Source: Pantoea agglomerans
GTDB taxonomy: Bacteria; Pseudomonadota; Gammaproteobacteria; Enterobacterales; Enterobacteriaceae
Reading direction: 5' to 3'
NCBI RefSeq assembly: GCF_021397715.1
Contig: NZ_CP090207.1
Location: 682,001 to 746,000, forward strand
Length of the DNA stretch: 64,000 bases
A program made the position numbers and the translations under genes. The notes below the pieces were generated by a model, which did not search any database, had not been told where the DNA came from, and was given only the letters and a program-made list of their open reading frames with translations. Positions 17,884 through 27,785 of this stretch are shown here, one piece after another. How positions within the stretch are numbered: position 1 is the first letter of the stretch; every line of letters begins with the position of its first letter.

Positions 17884-18675
17884 TTAGTTCTGGTGGTAGC
17901 GCGAAGCAGATTTGTTACGTGACAGGTGAGGCACCATCGTACCGCGCGCCCGGTCGTAATCCTGCCACATCTCCAGCTCTTCCAGCGGCGGAATGGTCAC
18001 CGCTTCCTTATTGTCGAGGCCCGCCAGCGCCGCATCGACCATTTCATCCACTTCCATCAGCATTTCAGCAGGGATGGTCGCGATCGGCTGGCCGGCACGG
18101 TCAAATATCTCAGTGCGGGTTGCACCGGGTAATACCGCCTGCACCTGGACTCCGCTGTCAGCAAGCTCACGCTGCAATGCGCGCGTTAACGTCAGCACAT
18201 AAGATTTAGTGGCGTTATAAGCGCCGTTGAACATCTCATGCACCAGTGCCAGCACCGAGGCGATATTGATAATGATGCCGTTGCCACGCGCTTTGAAGGC
18301 CCGGCCAGCAGCCTGCGCCAGGCGAGTTGGCGTGACGATATTTAACGTCAGCATAGTGTTGATGCGGTTGATATCCGCCTCAAGGAACTCTCCTTCTACG
18401 CTCATACCTGCGTTGTTCAGCAGCAGCGTAATGTTGCTATTGGTGACCAGCTCTGCCTCTACCCGTTGCACATCCTGTTCATCGGTTAAGTCAGCAGCCA
18501 GCACCTTAACCTGAATCGCGTGCTGCTCACTCAGCAACGCCGCCAGCTGATCCAGCCGCGCTTTGTCTCGCGCCACCAGAATCAGATCGTAACCGCGTGC
18601 AGCCAGTCGTTTCGCATAAGTTGCGCCGATGCCGCTCGATGCGCCGGTAATTAACGCTGTACCTGATGTTGACAT
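17884..18675 (-). CDS. Short-chain dehydrogenase/reductase (SDR)
   Basis: A 263-residue classical SDR with GAGGAG before its ATG. It has the NAD(P)-binding TGASSGIG at residues 10-17, NNAG around residue 90, a catalytic Ser in NIASVLA and YNATK in place of the usual YxxxK spacing with Ser. An Arg (VARDK) after the second strand suggests NADP(H). The substrate is unknown. It is divergent from a TetR regulator across paired operator-like repeats and is very probably its target. Confidence 0.9.
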   Translation of the reverse strand: MSTSGTALITGASSGIGATYAKRLAARGYDLILVARDKARLDQLAALLSEQHAIQVKVLAADLTDEQDVQRVEAELVTNSNITLLLNNAGMSVEGEFLEADINRINTMLTLNIVTPTRLAQAAGRAFKARGNGIIINIASVLALVHEMFNGAYNATKSYVLTLTRALQRELADSGVQVQAVLPGATRTEIFDRAGQPIATIPAEMLMEVDEMVDAALAGLDNKEAVTIPPLEELEMWQDYDRARGTMVPHLSRNKSASRYHQN

Positions 18676-18689
18676 AATGTACTCCTCGT

Positions 18690-18730
18690 ATGATGGTCGT
18701 CATAATTCACACTAATATGACGATCATCAT
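18690..18730. promoter_or_regulatory. Paired TetR operator between the SDR and tetR genes
   Basis: Two 14-bp near-palindromes, ATGATGGTCGTCAT (18690-18703) and ATGACGATCATCAT (18717-18730), are 27 bp apart and are reverse complements of each other with one mismatch. They lie just upstream of the SDR start and in the shared promoter region, as expected for repression of both genes. Confidence 0.7.
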
Positions 18731-18813
18731 ATGAGCAGTCAAGCTGGAATATGATGAGCGTAATAATTACTATAATAGCCAGAAGCAACGCATCTGAAAC
18801 CGCAGGAGATGAT

Positions 18814-19398
18814 ATGGAAAAGCAGACCAGCAAAGCGCATACGCGGCAGCGTATCCTGAGTGAGGCTGCGCGAGTCATGCGTGAGACCGGCACCGAGGGC
18901 ATCGGTGTGGCGGCTCTGATGAAGCGGGTTGGCCTGACGCACGGCGGTTTTTATGCGCATTTTGCCTCACGCGAGGAACTGGTACAGGAGGTACTGAAAC
19001 ACATGTTTGCCGAAGCGGGCAGTTTTGCGCCGGCGGAGCAGGTCACGCAGCCTGGCCAGCGGTTATCCGGGTTTATTGATACCTATCTTTCCGAAGCGCA
19101 TCGTAATTCTCCCGCAGAAGGGTGCCCAATCGCTGCGCTGGTGAGTGAAGTCGCGCATCTGCCTGAGCAGACACGTACTATTTTTACGCAGGGGATTGAT
19201 ACGTTGCATGACGGCCTGGCGCAGATGCTGCGCGAGCTGGATCATGAAGATGCGGATGCGCTGGCCTCCAGCATGCAGGCTGAGATGGTCGGCGCGCTGG
19301 CACTGGCGCGTGCCTGTCCGGATGCGGATCATGCCAGCCAGCTGTTACAGCGCAGCCGCGATGCGCTGAAGCAGCGTGCCGGACTGGTGGCCGCATGA
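18814..19398 (+). CDS. TetR-family transcriptional regulator
   Basis: The start was set at the ATG at 18814 because AGGAGA lies six bases upstream; an in-frame start at 18751 would add a poorly supported leader. 194 residues: helix-turn-helix at about residues 10-55 (GVAALMKRVGLTHGGFYAHF), then a ligand-binding domain with a conserved CPIAAL segment. This is the TetR subgroup often paired with SDR or alkene-reductase genes and induced by electrophiles. It probably represses itself and the divergent SDR. It overlaps mug by four bases (ATGA). Confidence 0.9.
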   Translation: MEKQTSKAHTRQRILSEAARVMRETGTEGIGVAALMKRVGLTHGGFYAHFASREELVQEVLKHMFAEAGSFAPAEQVTQPGQRLSGFIDTYLSEAHRNSPAEGCPIAALVSEVAHLPEQTRTIFTQGIDTLHDGLAQMLRELDHEDADALASSMQAEMVGALALARACPDADHASQLLQRSRDALKQRAGLVAA

Positions 19399-19907
19399 GC
19401 GAGCACAACATCCGCGACATCATCAGCGCCAACCTCAATGTCCTGTTCTGTGGCATCAATCCGGGCCAGTCAACGGCCCATCAGGGCTATCACTTTGCTC
19501 ATCCCGGCAATCGCTTCTGGAGAGTCATCCATCTGGCCGGTTTTACTCAGCAGCTGCTTAAACCGGAAGAAGAACAACGTTTAACCGAGACGGGATGTGG
19601 CATCACTATGCTGGTTGAACGACCAACGGTACAGGCGAGTCAGTTAGCGCCGGATGAACTGCGGGATGGCGGCAAACGCCTGATCGACAAGGTGCTGCAC
19701 TATCAGCCTGCGGCCTTAGCCATTCTGGGCAAAGATGCGTTCCGGCGTGCCTTTCAGCAGAGCAAAGTGGAGTGGGGCAAACAGCCAATATGTATGGGCA
19801 AAACGCAGGTGTGGGTATTGCCGAATCCCAGCGGCCTGAATCGCGCGTCACTGGAAGAGATGGTTGAGGCTTACAGAGAGCTGTATACCGCACTGCAAAA
19901 CGGTTAA
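19395..19907 (+). CDS. mug: G/U mismatch-specific DNA glycosylase
   Basis: The 170-residue protein matches E. coli Mug along its length. It carries the uracil-glycosylase superfamily motif GINPG (residues ~19-23), where Asn is the catalytic residue, and the C-terminal LPNPSGLNR loop that inserts into DNA. It removes uracil opposite G and ethenocytosine lesions. The start codon overlaps the TetR stop, so here it is coupled to the regulator; that link is not part of the E. coli arrangement as I know it. Confidence 0.95.
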   Translation: MSEHNIRDIISANLNVLFCGINPGQSTAHQGYHFAHPGNRFWRVIHLAGFTQQLLKPEEEQRLTETGCGITMLVERPTVQASQLAPDELRDGGKRLIDKVLHYQPAALAILGKDAFRRAFQQSKVEWGKQPICMGKTQVWVLPNPSGLNRASLEEMVEAYRELYTALQNG

Positions 19908-19951
19908 ACAAAACAGTGGGGCGGGAAGGCGGATCGCTGACAGACAGGCAT

Positions 19952-19978
19952 AAAAAACCCCGGCGAACCGGGGTTTTT
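19952..19978. terminator. Bidirectional terminator between mug and rpoD
   Basis: AACCCCGG-CGAA-CCGGGGTT with an A-run on the left and a T-run on the right, serving both convergent genes. Confidence 0.9.
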
Positions 19979-19985
19979 GTCTGAC

Positions 19986-21827
19986 TTAATCGTCGAGGAA
20001 GCTACGCAGCACTTCCGAACGGCTCGGATGGCGCAGTTTACGCAGTGCTTTGGCCTCAATCTGACGAATACGCTCACGCGTCACGTCAAACTGTTTGCCC
20101 ACTTCTTCCAGCGTATGGTCAGTGTTCATATCGATGCCGAAACGCATGCGCAGCACTTTCGCTTCACGCGCGGTCAGGCCGGCCAGCACGTCATGGGTCG
20201 CTGAACGCAGGCTTTCTGAAGTAGCAGAATCCAGCGGCAGCTCCAGCGTGGTGTCTTCGATAAAATCGCCCAGATGCGAATCTTCATCATCACCAATCGG
20301 CGTCTCCATTGAGATCGGCTCTTTAGCAATTTTCAGCACTTTGCGAATCTTATCTTCTGGCATCAGCATACGCTCAGCCAGCTCTTCCGGCGTCGGTTCG
20401 CGGCCCATCTCCTGCAGCATCTGGCGCGAGATACGGTTGAGCTTGTTGATGGTCTCAATCATATGCACCGGAATACGGATGGTACGTGCCTGGTCAGCGA
20501 TAGAGCGGGTGATAGCCTGACGGATCCACCAGGTCGCGTAAGTCGAGAATTTATAACCACGGCGATATTCAAACTTATCAACCGCTTTCATCAGGCCGAT
20601 ATTACCTTCCTGAATCAGGTCGAGGAACTGCAGACCGCGGTTGGTGTATTTCTTCGCAATCGAAATAACCAGACGCAGGTTTGCTTCCACCATCTCTTTC
20701 TTGGCGCGACGCGCTTTCGCTTCACCGATCGACATGCGACGGTTGATATCTTTGACCTGTTCAATGGTCAGGCCGGTCTCTTCTTCGATCTGCGCCAGTT
20801 TCTGCAGGGAACGCATAACGTCATCCTGCACTTCCAGCAGCTTCTCAGACCACGGCTTGTTCATCGCCAGCGCCGCTTTGAACCAGCTTTCGTTGGTTTC
20901 ATTGCCGGTAAACAGGGTGATGAAGTTTTTCTTCGGCATTTTGCACAGTTCAATACACAGCTTCATGATCAAACGTTCCTGCGTACGGACACGTTCCATC
21001 ATTTCGCGCATGTTGTTCACCAGGTAATCGAACTGCTTCGGTACCAGGCGGAACTGTTTGAAGACGTCAGAGAGGTTCTGAATTTCGGCAACGGCATCAG
21101 CGTGGCTGCGGCCTTTGCTTTTAATCACATTGCGGGTGGTTTCATACTGCTTACGCAGATCAGAAAACTTCTCGCGTGCCAGTTCCGGGTCGATAGAGTT
21201 ATCGTCGTCGGAGCTGTCATCGTCCTCTTCATCTTCTTCTTCATCGTCAACACGATCGGCTTCAGAAAGCTCAGAGCCGACGTGCGTTGCCGTTGGGGCC
21301 AGATCTTCTTCTGCGTTAGGATCGACGAAACCGGTGATCAGATCGGACAGGCGTGATTCGCCTGCTTCAACTTTGTCGTACTGATCCAGCAGGTAAGTAA
21401 TCGCCTCAGGGTATTCAGCAACGGAACATTGAACCTGATTGATACCGTCTTCAATACGCTTCGCGATGTCGATTTCGCCTTCGCGCGTCAGCAGTTCGAC
21501 GGTACCCATTTCACGCATATACATGCGAACCGGGTCGGTAGTACGCCCAATTTCAGATTCAACGCTGGATAACACCTGAGCGGCAGCTTCCGCGGCATCT
21601 TCGTCAGTATCGGAGCTGTTTTCATTCAGCATCAGATCGTCGGCATCCGGGGCTTCTTCAACCACCTGAATACCCATGTCGTTAATCATCTGGATGATGT
21701 CTTCGATCTGATCTGAGTCGACGATATCTTCCGGCAGATGGTCATTGACCTCAGCATAGGTCAGATAGCCTTGCTCCTTACCACGGGTGACAAGAAGCTT
21801 AAGCTGTGACTGCGGGTTTTGCTCCAT
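19986..21827 (-). CDS. rpoD: RNA polymerase sigma factor sigma-70
   Basis: 613 residues, the usual length. Region 1.1 starts [14 protein letters not shown] long acidic stretch ([16 protein letters not shown], near residue 200) lies in the non-conserved region. Region 2 is seen as [13 protein letters not shown] and [17 protein letters not shown], and region 4.2 as [23 protein letters not shown] at the C-terminus. It is the housekeeping sigma factor and last gene of the rpsU-dnaG-rpoD operon. Here 442 bases separate it from dnaG, filled partly by two copies of a structured repeat. Confidence 0.98.
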   Translation of the reverse strand: MEQNPQSQLKLLVTRGKEQGYLTYAEVNDHLPEDIVDSDQIEDIIQMINDMGIQVVEEAPDADDLMLNENSSDTDEDAAEAAAQVLSSVESEIGRTTDPVRMYMREMGTVELLTREGEIDIAKRIEDGINQVQCSVAEYPEAITYLLDQYDKVEAGESRLSDLITGFVDPNAEEDLAPTATHVGSELSEADRVDDEEEDEEDDDSSDDDNSIDPELAREKFSDLRKQYETTRNVIKSKGRSHADAVAEIQNLSDVFKQFRLVPKQFDYLVNNMREMMERVRTQERLIMKLCIELCKMPKKNFITLFTGNETNESWFKAALAMNKPWSEKLLEVQDDVMRSLQKLAQIEEETGLTIEQVKDINRRMSIGEAKARRAKKEMVEANLRLVISIAKKYTNRGLQFLDLIQEGNIGLMKAVDKFEYRRGYKFSTYATWWIRQAITRSIADQARTIRIPVHMIETINKLNRISRQMLQEMGREPTPEELAERMLMPEDKIRKVLKIAKEPISMETPIGDDEDSHLGDFIEDTTLELPLDSATSESLRSATHDVLAGLTAREAKVLRMRFGIDMNTDHTLEEVGKQFDVTRERIRQIEAKALRKLRHPSRSEVLRSFLDD

Positions 21828-21980
21828 AAGACGGTATCCACACTTCTGTTAATTAGATTGGTGTCGGTCGGCAGCGAGCCAACAATAGCAGTGAAGGCGT
21901 TTAGTTCTTGCCGCTGCCTTCGTCGCGGCGTGGGCTTTGCCCATCAGTATTCGGCACTTAAGCCGCTTGTATAAACTCGG

Positions 21981-22074
21981 TGCTAATGGCCTGGCTTACT
22001 CGTCATTCTGCTCCCCGGCAGTGCTCGCTTTCCTCACGTACTCCAGTACGCTGCGGAAGCTGTGCGCTGACGGT
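21981..22074. repeat. Intergenic repeat unit, copy 1
   Basis: About 94 bp. The first ~47 bases are almost identical to copy 2 at 22114. The inner part diverges but keeps a CGTAC-TCCA-GTACG hairpin, and the end (CTGTGCGCTG) is shared again. Confidence 0.85.
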
Positions 22075-22113
22075 GAACAGACTGACTTCGACGCCGACGG
22101 CCTTTAAATTCTG

Positions 22114-22207
22114 TGCTGATGGCCTGGCTTACTCGTCATTCTGCTCCCCGGCAGTGCTCGCCTTGATCACGTACCTGCGTACGCGATGTGGCTGTGCGCT
22201 GGCGGAG
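22114..22207. repeat. Intergenic repeat unit, copy 2
   Basis: Starts 133 bp after copy 1. The hairpin arms CGTAC and GTACG are kept while the loop is CTGC instead of TCCA, suggesting selection on structure. Confidence 0.85.
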
Positions 22208-22269
22208 ACGGCCATAAAACGCTCAATCTGTCCTTTCACACGTCAGAATGGACAAATGATTAAAATCGG

Positions 22270-24015
22270 TTATTTTCTGGCAAAAGCCTGGCTCAGTGTC
22301 CAGAGCTCGCGGCGCTCATCGGCGCTTAATCCCTGGGTGCGCTCACGCGCTATCAAAAACTCCAGGCGCTCTTCAAGAGCAGAATCGTAGAGGCTGGCCA
22401 GCGAGTCCTGAAACACCGCTTCGGCTTCCTCATCTACTATCATGTGGTTCCAGATCGCCAGAGTTTCAAGCGTCTGACTAAAATTTGTCCCGCGATATAA
22501 CTCTAGTAGCTGTCCGGTGGTCAATCCAGGATTCTCGTTACAACGGCCCACTAATTCGATAAATAGCGGTAATCCCGGCATTTTTGACTCAGACAAGCCA
22601 TCAAGCGAAGGCACCAGCGTCGCCAGCTGCGGGTTCTGAATCAGCAACGCCACCAGCACCCGCATCGTGGTGCGCTTTAACGGAGGTGCAACCGGTGCGG
22701 CTCCGCTTGCGGCCAGCTTCGGCATCAGCTTTTCAAGCTGATTGTCATCCAGAATACCCAGCTTATTGCCCAGCTCCTGACGCATATAAATACGCAGGGT
22801 TTCGCCGGGGATCTGCGAAATCAGCGGTAAAGCCAGCGTACTCAGCCGGGCTTTACCGTCGCGTGAAGTCAGATCGACCTGCGGCAGCAAGCTGTCGAAT
22901 AAAAACGAAGAGAGCGGCATCGCCTGCTCCATCCTCGCTTCGAAAGCCGCTTTGCCCTCTTTGCGCACCAGCGTATCCGGGTCTTCACCATCCGGTAAAA
23001 ACATAAAGCGTAGCTGACGACCATCATTCATGTAAGGTAATGCGGTCTCAAGCGCACGCCAGGCGGCTTCGCGGCCAGCACGATCGCCGTCATAACAGCA
23101 AATCACGTTGTCGGTACTGCGAAACAGTAGCTGAATATGCTCAGCGGTGGTTGAGGTGCCCAGCGAGGCGACGGCATAATCGATGCCGTACTGCGCCAGT
23201 GCCACCACATCCATGTATCCCTCGACCACCAGTAAACGGGCCGGTTCCGGATGGTTTTTCAGTGCTTCATACAGGCCATACAGCTGGCGACCTTTATGAA
23301 AAATCGGTGTTTCCGGCGAGTTCAGATATTTCGGCGTATCGTTGCCTAATACCCGTCCGCCAAAACCAATGACGCGGCCACGCTTATCGCGAATCGGAAA
23401 CATGACGCGGTCGCGAAACCGGTCATAGGTGCGACCCTTGTCATTGCTGACCAGCATGCCAGCTTCCATCAACGATTCACGATCTTCCGACTGCTTACCA
23501 AAACGTTTGAGAACGTTATCCCAGCCGGCAGGCGCATAACCAATGGCGAAATGATTGATGATATCGGCGCTCAGACCACGACGATCAAGATAGTCGCGTG
23601 CTGGTTGCGCACTGGATTGCTGCAGGCCCTGCTGATAAAAACCGTTCAGGTTCTCCATCAGCTGATACAGGCTCTGGCGCTGATGGCGTTCCATCTGGCT
23701 GGGCCCGCTGCCTGCTTCGTAAGGCACGTCTAAACCGTGGGAGGTCGCTAACTCTTCGATACTTTCAACGAACTCAAGACGATCATAGTTCATTAAAAAG
23801 TCGATAGCGTTGCCGTGTGCGCCACAGCCGAAACAGTGATAGAACTGTTTTTCGCCGTTTACGGTGAAAGAGGGCGTTTTTTCGTTATGAAAAGGACAAC
23901 ACGCGTGGAAATTCTTACCCTGCTTTTTCAGCTTAACGCGGGCATCGATCAGATCCACGATATCCGTGCGGGCAAGTAAATCGTTGATAAATACGCGTGG
24001 AATTCGTCCAGCCAT
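22270..24015 (-). CDS. dnaG: DNA primase
   Basis: 581 residues. The N-terminal zinc finger (CCPFHNEKTPSF, then HCFGCGAHG, residues ~40-70) precedes the TOPRIM catalytic core (VEGYMDVVAL near residue 265, CYDGDRAGREAAW near 308). A C-terminal DnaB-binding helical domain follows. It makes RNA primers at the replication fork. Standard length and no oddities; middle gene of the macromolecular synthesis operon. Confidence 0.98.
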   Translation of the reverse strand: MAGRIPRVFINDLLARTDIVDLIDARVKLKKQGKNFHACCPFHNEKTPSFTVNGEKQFYHCFGCGAHGNAIDFLMNYDRLEFVESIEELATSHGLDVPYEAGSGPSQMERHQRQSLYQLMENLNGFYQQGLQQSSAQPARDYLDRRGLSADIINHFAIGYAPAGWDNVLKRFGKQSEDRESLMEAGMLVSNDKGRTYDRFRDRVMFPIRDKRGRVIGFGGRVLGNDTPKYLNSPETPIFHKGRQLYGLYEALKNHPEPARLLVVEGYMDVVALAQYGIDYAVASLGTSTTAEHIQLLFRSTDNVICCYDGDRAGREAAWRALETALPYMNDGRQLRFMFLPDGEDPDTLVRKEGKAAFEARMEQAMPLSSFLFDSLLPQVDLTSRDGKARLSTLALPLISQIPGETLRIYMRQELGNKLGILDDNQLEKLMPKLAASGAAPVAPPLKRTTMRVLVALLIQNPQLATLVPSLDGLSESKMPGLPLFIELVGRCNENPGLTTGQLLELYRGTNFSQTLETLAIWNHMIVDEEAEAVFQDSLASLYDSALEERLEFLIARERTQGLSADERRELWTLSQAFARK

Positions 24016-24044
24016 ACGCCCCAGATTTTCAGCTCATAAACGGC

Positions 24045-24080
24045 AACAAGCCGCGCTTCCTTTCGGAAAGCACGGCCTTT
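24045..24080 (-). terminator. Partial terminator or attenuator between rpsU and dnaG
   Basis: An imperfect stem (GCCGCGCTTCC / GGAAAGCACGGC, loop TTTC) lies in the position of the leaky terminator of the E. coli operon, which lowers dnaG relative to rpsU. The T-tract on the minus strand is weak. Confidence 0.5.
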
Positions 24081-24133
24081 TACTTGACTCTGTCTGCGTT
24101 TAACACGCGGTGGAGGCGAACCTCCGGAAGAAA

Positions 24134-24433
<300 letters not shown>

Positions 24434-24518
24434 TCAAGTTGGTTTGTAAAGCACCATGGATAATTTGAAACCAACAGGAGCGTTTGCCTGTGCGGCTGCC
24501 GGTTTTTCCAGGGGCGGG

Positions 24519-24524
24519 AGTATA
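24519..24524 (-). promoter_or_regulatory. Candidate -10 element for rpsU
   Basis: On the minus strand TATACT is followed by a GC-rich CCCGCCCC discriminator, as at growth-rate-controlled promoters. It lies about 170 bases before rpsU. The -35 is poor. Confidence 0.35.
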
Positions 24525-24626
24525 GCGTACTCTTTAGCCGACAGAAAATGACTTTTTGCGGGGATTGGCTCCTCTGTCCGCACAATTGCTGTGCTAAACT
24601 GCGCGCCGCGAGAAAGAGGTGATGCA

Positions 24627-25640
24627 ATGCGAATTCTGGGTATTGAAACGTCATGCGATGAAACCGGCATCGCAATTTATGATGATGAGGCCGGGTTACT
24701 GGCGAATCAGCTGTACAGCCAGGTGAAACTGCACGCCGATTACGGCGGTGTGGTGCCGGAACTGGCATCACGCGATCATGTGCGTAAAACCGTGCCGTTA
24801 ATTCAGGCGGCGCTGAAACAGGCTGGATTAGCGCCGAATCAGATCGATGCGGTGGCCTATACGGCCGGTCCGGGTCTGGTGGGCGCACTGCTGGTTGGCG
24901 CCACCATTGGCCGGGCGCTGGCCTTCGCCTGGAAAGTGCCGGCGGTGCCGGTGCATCATATGGAAGGTCACCTGCTGGCGCCGATGCTGGAAGAGAATCC
25001 GCCGGAATTTCCTTTTGTTGCGCTACTGGTATCCGGCGGGCATACCCAGCTGATCAGCGTGACCGGCATCGGTGAATATGAACTGCTGGGCGAATCGATT
25101 GATGATGCAGCCGGTGAAGCGTTCGACAAAACCGCCAAGCTGCTGGGGCTGGATTATCCCGGCGGGCCGATGCTGTCGAAGATGGCGCAGCAGGGCACGG
25201 AAGGGCGCTTTACCTTCCCGCGCCCGATGACCGATCGTCCGGGGCTGGATTTCAGCTTCTCGGGCCTGAAAACCTTTGCCGCCAATACCATTCGCGGTAA
25301 CGATGATGACGCGCAGACCCGGGCCGATATCGCCCGTGCCTTTGAAGATGCGGTGGTGGATACGCTGTCGATCAAATGTAAGCGCGCGCTGGATCAGACC
25401 GGCTTCAAACGCCTGGTGATTGCCGGCGGCGTCAGCGCCAACCGGACGCTGCGCGAACAGATGGCGGTGATGATGCAGAAGCGTGGCGGAGAAGTCTTCT
25501 ACGCACGTCCTGAGTTCTGTACTGACAACGGTGCAATGATCGCCTATGCGGGCATGGTGCGGCTGAAAGGCGGAACGCGGGGAGGATTAGGCGTCAGCGT
25601 GCGACCACGCTGGCCGCTGGCGGAACTGCCCGCCATCTGA
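24627..25640 (+). CDS. tsaD: tRNA N6-adenosine threonylcarbamoyltransferase
   Basis: 337 residues, starting [13 protein letters not shown] at the ATG at 24627 (GAGGT upstream). It has the metal-binding HHMEGH (residue ~111) and a [11 protein letters not shown] nucleotide loop near residue 270. With TsaB and TsaE it places threonylcarbamoyl on A37 of tRNAs that read ANN codons. It is divergent from rpsU, as in E. coli. Confidence 0.97.
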   Translation: MRILGIETSCDETGIAIYDDEAGLLANQLYSQVKLHADYGGVVPELASRDHVRKTVPLIQAALKQAGLAPNQIDAVAYTAGPGLVGALLVGATIGRALAFAWKVPAVPVHHMEGHLLAPMLEENPPEFPFVALLVSGGHTQLISVTGIGEYELLGESIDDAAGEAFDKTAKLLGLDYPGGPMLSKMAQQGTEGRFTFPRPMTDRPGLDFSFSGLKTFAANTIRGNDDDAQTRADIARAFEDAVVDTLSIKCKRALDQTGFKRLVIAGGVSANRTLREQMAVMMQKRGGEVFYARPEFCTDNGAMIAYAGMVRLKGGTRGGLGVSVRPRWPLAELPAI

Positions 25641-25644
25641 GTGT

Positions 25645-25671
25645 AAAAAAAGCCGGCTAGCCGGCTTTTTT
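25645..25671. terminator. Bidirectional terminator between tsaD and plsY
   Basis: AGCCGGC-TA-GCCGGCT flanked by seven A and seven T; it abuts the plsY stop. Confidence 0.9.
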
Positions 25672-26276
25672 TATTCCTGGGATTTCTTCTTACGCTTCCA
25701 GATTTTTCCTTCCTGACCACGCCACAAGCGCTGAATATTATCGTGATGACGCAGCAGGATCAGGCAGGAGAGCATCGAAACCGGAAAGGTGAACTGGGGT
25801 TTAAACCACCAGACATAGAATGGCGCAATCAGCGCGCTGACAATCGCGCCCAGTGAGGAGTAGCCGCTGAGCAGCACCGTGAGTAGCCAGGTGCCGGTAA
25901 CCAGTCCGGTTAAGTCCCAGCCAATCGGCGCAATCGCCCCGAAAGCGGTCGCGACGCCTTTGCCGCCGCGAAACTGGAAGAAGACCGGATAGATGTGACC
26001 CACGCAGGCTGCAATCGCCGTCAGGCCCAGAAACAGTGGCGTGACATGCATCAGGTAAGCCAGCCAGACCGGCACCATTCCTTTCAGCACATCAAACACC
26101 AGCACGCAGGCCGCTGCGACTTTGCCACCAAGACGTAACACATTGGTCGCGCCAGGGTTGCCTGAGCCGTGCGTGCGGGGATCGGGCAGGCCAGCGAGTT
26201 TGCAAACCAGAATCGCACTGGAAATCGAACCGCAGAGATACGCGAAAATAATCATACCAGGCGCGAAAGCACTCAT
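25671..26276 (-). CDS. plsY: Glycerol-3-phosphate acyltransferase PlsY
   Basis: A 201-residue inner-membrane protein with five hydrophobic segments. The three PlsY loops are present: SGNPGATN near residue 38, [10 protein letters not shown] near 104, and [14 protein letters not shown] near the C-terminus. It transfers acyl groups from acyl-phosphate to glycerol 3-phosphate, the first step of phospholipid synthesis. It is divergent from folB, as in E. coli. Confidence 0.96.
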   Translation of the reverse strand: MSAFAPGMIIFAYLCGSISSAILVCKLAGLPDPRTHGSGNPGATNVLRLGGKVAAACVLVFDVLKGMVPVWLAYLMHVTPLFLGLTAIAACVGHIYPVFFQFRGGKGVATAFGAIAPIGWDLTGLVTGTWLLTVLLSGYSSLGAIVSALIAPFYVWWFKPQFTFPVSMLSCLILLRHHDNIQRLWRGQEGKIWKRKKKSQE

Positions 26277-26384
26277 AACACCGTACCGTTACCTTTAGGG
26301 TCGTTTTGATCTCATCAACCGTGGATAATACGCATAATCCGCCGGAAGTGGTATCCGGCTAAGCCAAAAACAGAGACCATCATC

Positions 26385-26744
26385 ATGGATATCGTATTTA
26401 TAGAACAACTCACGGTGTTCACCACCATTGGCGTTTACGACTGGGAACAGGGGATGCAGCAGAAGCTGGTGCTCGATGTCGAAATGGCATGGGATAACCG
26501 ACTGGCCGCCCGCAGTGACGATGTGAACGATTGTCTGAGTTATGCCGACGTCTCCGAAGCGATTCTGATGCATCTGACCGGCAGCCGTTTTGCGCTGGTT
26601 GAGCGGGTCGCTGAAGAAATCGCGGATCTGTTGATGAACCGTTTCAATTCGCCTGGCGTGCGCGTAAAGGTAAGCAAACCGGGCGCTATCGCCCAGGCAG
26701 CGCAGGTTGGCGTGCGAATTGAGCGCGGGACTATTCCTAAATAA
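26385..26744 (+). CDS. folB: Dihydroneopterin aldolase
   Basis: 119 residues, MDIVFIEQLTVFTTIGVYDW onward; the family glutamate and substrate-binding segments (GVYDWEQ, CLSYADVSEA, RFALVERVAEEIADLL) are present. It makes 6-hydroxymethyl-dihydropterin in folate synthesis. Length is normal and it is a single gene. Confidence 0.96.
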   Translation: MDIVFIEQLTVFTTIGVYDWEQGMQQKLVLDVEMAWDNRLAARSDDVNDCLSYADVSEAILMHLTGSRFALVERVAEEIADLLMNRFNSPGVRVKVSKPGAIAQAAQVGVRIERGTIPK

Positions 26745-26874
26745 GTGCGATGTGATTGCCATCACAATGAAACCAAACCAAATTACTGTCTGTCATAGCG
26801 AGAGCCGTTTCGTTGTAGCCAGCGAAATGGCCTAAGACCTTAAGGTTTTACTCAGGCTGATGCAGCATGATTTC

Positions 26875-26904
26875 AGGCGATAGCCTTTGCGCTAGCGCCT
26901 TTTT
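26875..26904 (+). terminator. Terminator-like hairpin 33 bases before uppP
   Basis: A ten-pair stem with one mismatch (AGGCGATAGC / GCTAGCGCCT, loop CTTTGC) is followed by TTTTT. It may end the folB transcript or act as an attenuator in the uppP leader. Confidence 0.65.
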
Positions 26905-26936
26905 AATGGTTTTGAAACGGATAGAGGGAAAATTTG

Positions 26937-27755
26937 ATGGCAGATATTCATCAGCTTTGGGTAGCTGCAATCCTGGGCGTTGTGGAAGGGCTGACCGAAT
27001 TTTTACCGGTCTCATCCACAGGGCACATGATTATAGTGGGTCACCTGCTGGGTTTTGAGGGTGAGAAAGCGGAGACCTTCGAAGTGGTTATCCAGTTAGG
27101 CTCGATTCTGGCGGTTGTCGTGATGTTCTGGCGGCGTCTGTTTGGCCTGATCGGTATCCACTTCGGTGAAGTAAAACATGAAGGCGTCGGCACCGGACGT
27201 TTATCGCTGATCCACATTCTGCTCGGCATGGTGCCAGCGGTTGTCGTCGGACTGGTACTGCACGATCAGATCAAAACGCTGTTTAATCCGATCAACGTGA
27301 TGTATGCGCTGGTGGTCGGCGGTGTGTTACTGCTGGCAGCGGAATACCTTAAACCGAAGCAGCCGAAAGCGGTCGGCGTCGACGACATTACCTATCGTCA
27401 GGCGTTTATGATTGGCTGCTTTCAGTGCTTAGCGCTGTGGCCGGGCTTCTCTCGCTCAGGGGCGACCATTTCCGGCGGGATGCTGATGGGCGTGAGCCGC
27501 TATGCAGCGTCAGAGTTCTCCTTCATCCTGGCGGTGCCGATGATGATGGGTGCCACGGTGCTGGATATGTATAAGAGCATCGGCTTCCTGACCATGGCGG
27601 ATTTCCCGATGTTCGCTGTCGGCTTCGCCACCGCCTTCGTGGTCGCGCTGATCGCGATTAAAGCCTTCCTGGAGCTGATCAAGCGTATCTCTTTCGTCTC
27701 GTTTGCTATCTACCGCTTTATCGTGGCGGCCGCGGTCTACATGGTCTTCATGTAA
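26937..27755 (+). CDS. uppP: Undecaprenyl-diphosphatase
   Basis: 272 residues and about eight membrane segments. The active-site regions are [17 protein letters not shown] (residues ~17-33) and [15 protein letters not shown] (~163-177). It recycles the lipid carrier for cell-wall synthesis and gives bacitracin resistance when abundant. The start is the ATG at 26937 with GAGGGA upstream. Confidence 0.97.
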   Translation: MADIHQLWVAAILGVVEGLTEFLPVSSTGHMIIVGHLLGFEGEKAETFEVVIQLGSILAVVVMFWRRLFGLIGIHFGEVKHEGVGTGRLSLIHILLGMVPAVVVGLVLHDQIKTLFNPINVMYALVVGGVLLLAAEYLKPKQPKAVGVDDITYRQAFMIGCFQCLALWPGFSRSGATISGGMLMGVSRYAASEFSFILAVPMMMGATVLDMYKSIGFLTMADFPMFAVGFATAFVVALIAIKAFLELIKRISFVSFAIYRFIVAAAVYMVFM

Positions 27756-27760
27756 GTCGC

Positions 27761-27785
27761 CCGCAGCCTGCTAGTCAGGCTGCGG
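27761..27785. terminator. Hairpin between convergent uppP and cca
   Basis: Perfect 10-bp stem CCGCAGCCTG / CAGGCTGCGG with a five-base loop; no long T-run. It overlaps the last codons of cca. Confidence 0.5.

Larger units (their letters stand above)
21828..22269. other. Long dnaG-rpoD spacer carrying a tandem repeat
   Basis: This spacer should be transcribed within the rpsU-dnaG-rpoD operon. It contains no gene. Two directly repeated units (21981-22074 and 22114-22207) take up almost half of it. Confidence 0.75.

Noticed and set aside
21115..21384. Ser-rich plus-strand ORF
   Set aside because: It is the antisense of the acidic Asp/Glu-rich stretch of rpoD.
21981..22207. CRISPR-like repeat pair
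   Set aside because: Only two units with different inner parts, within an operon and with no cas genes; better explained as an intergenic repeat element.
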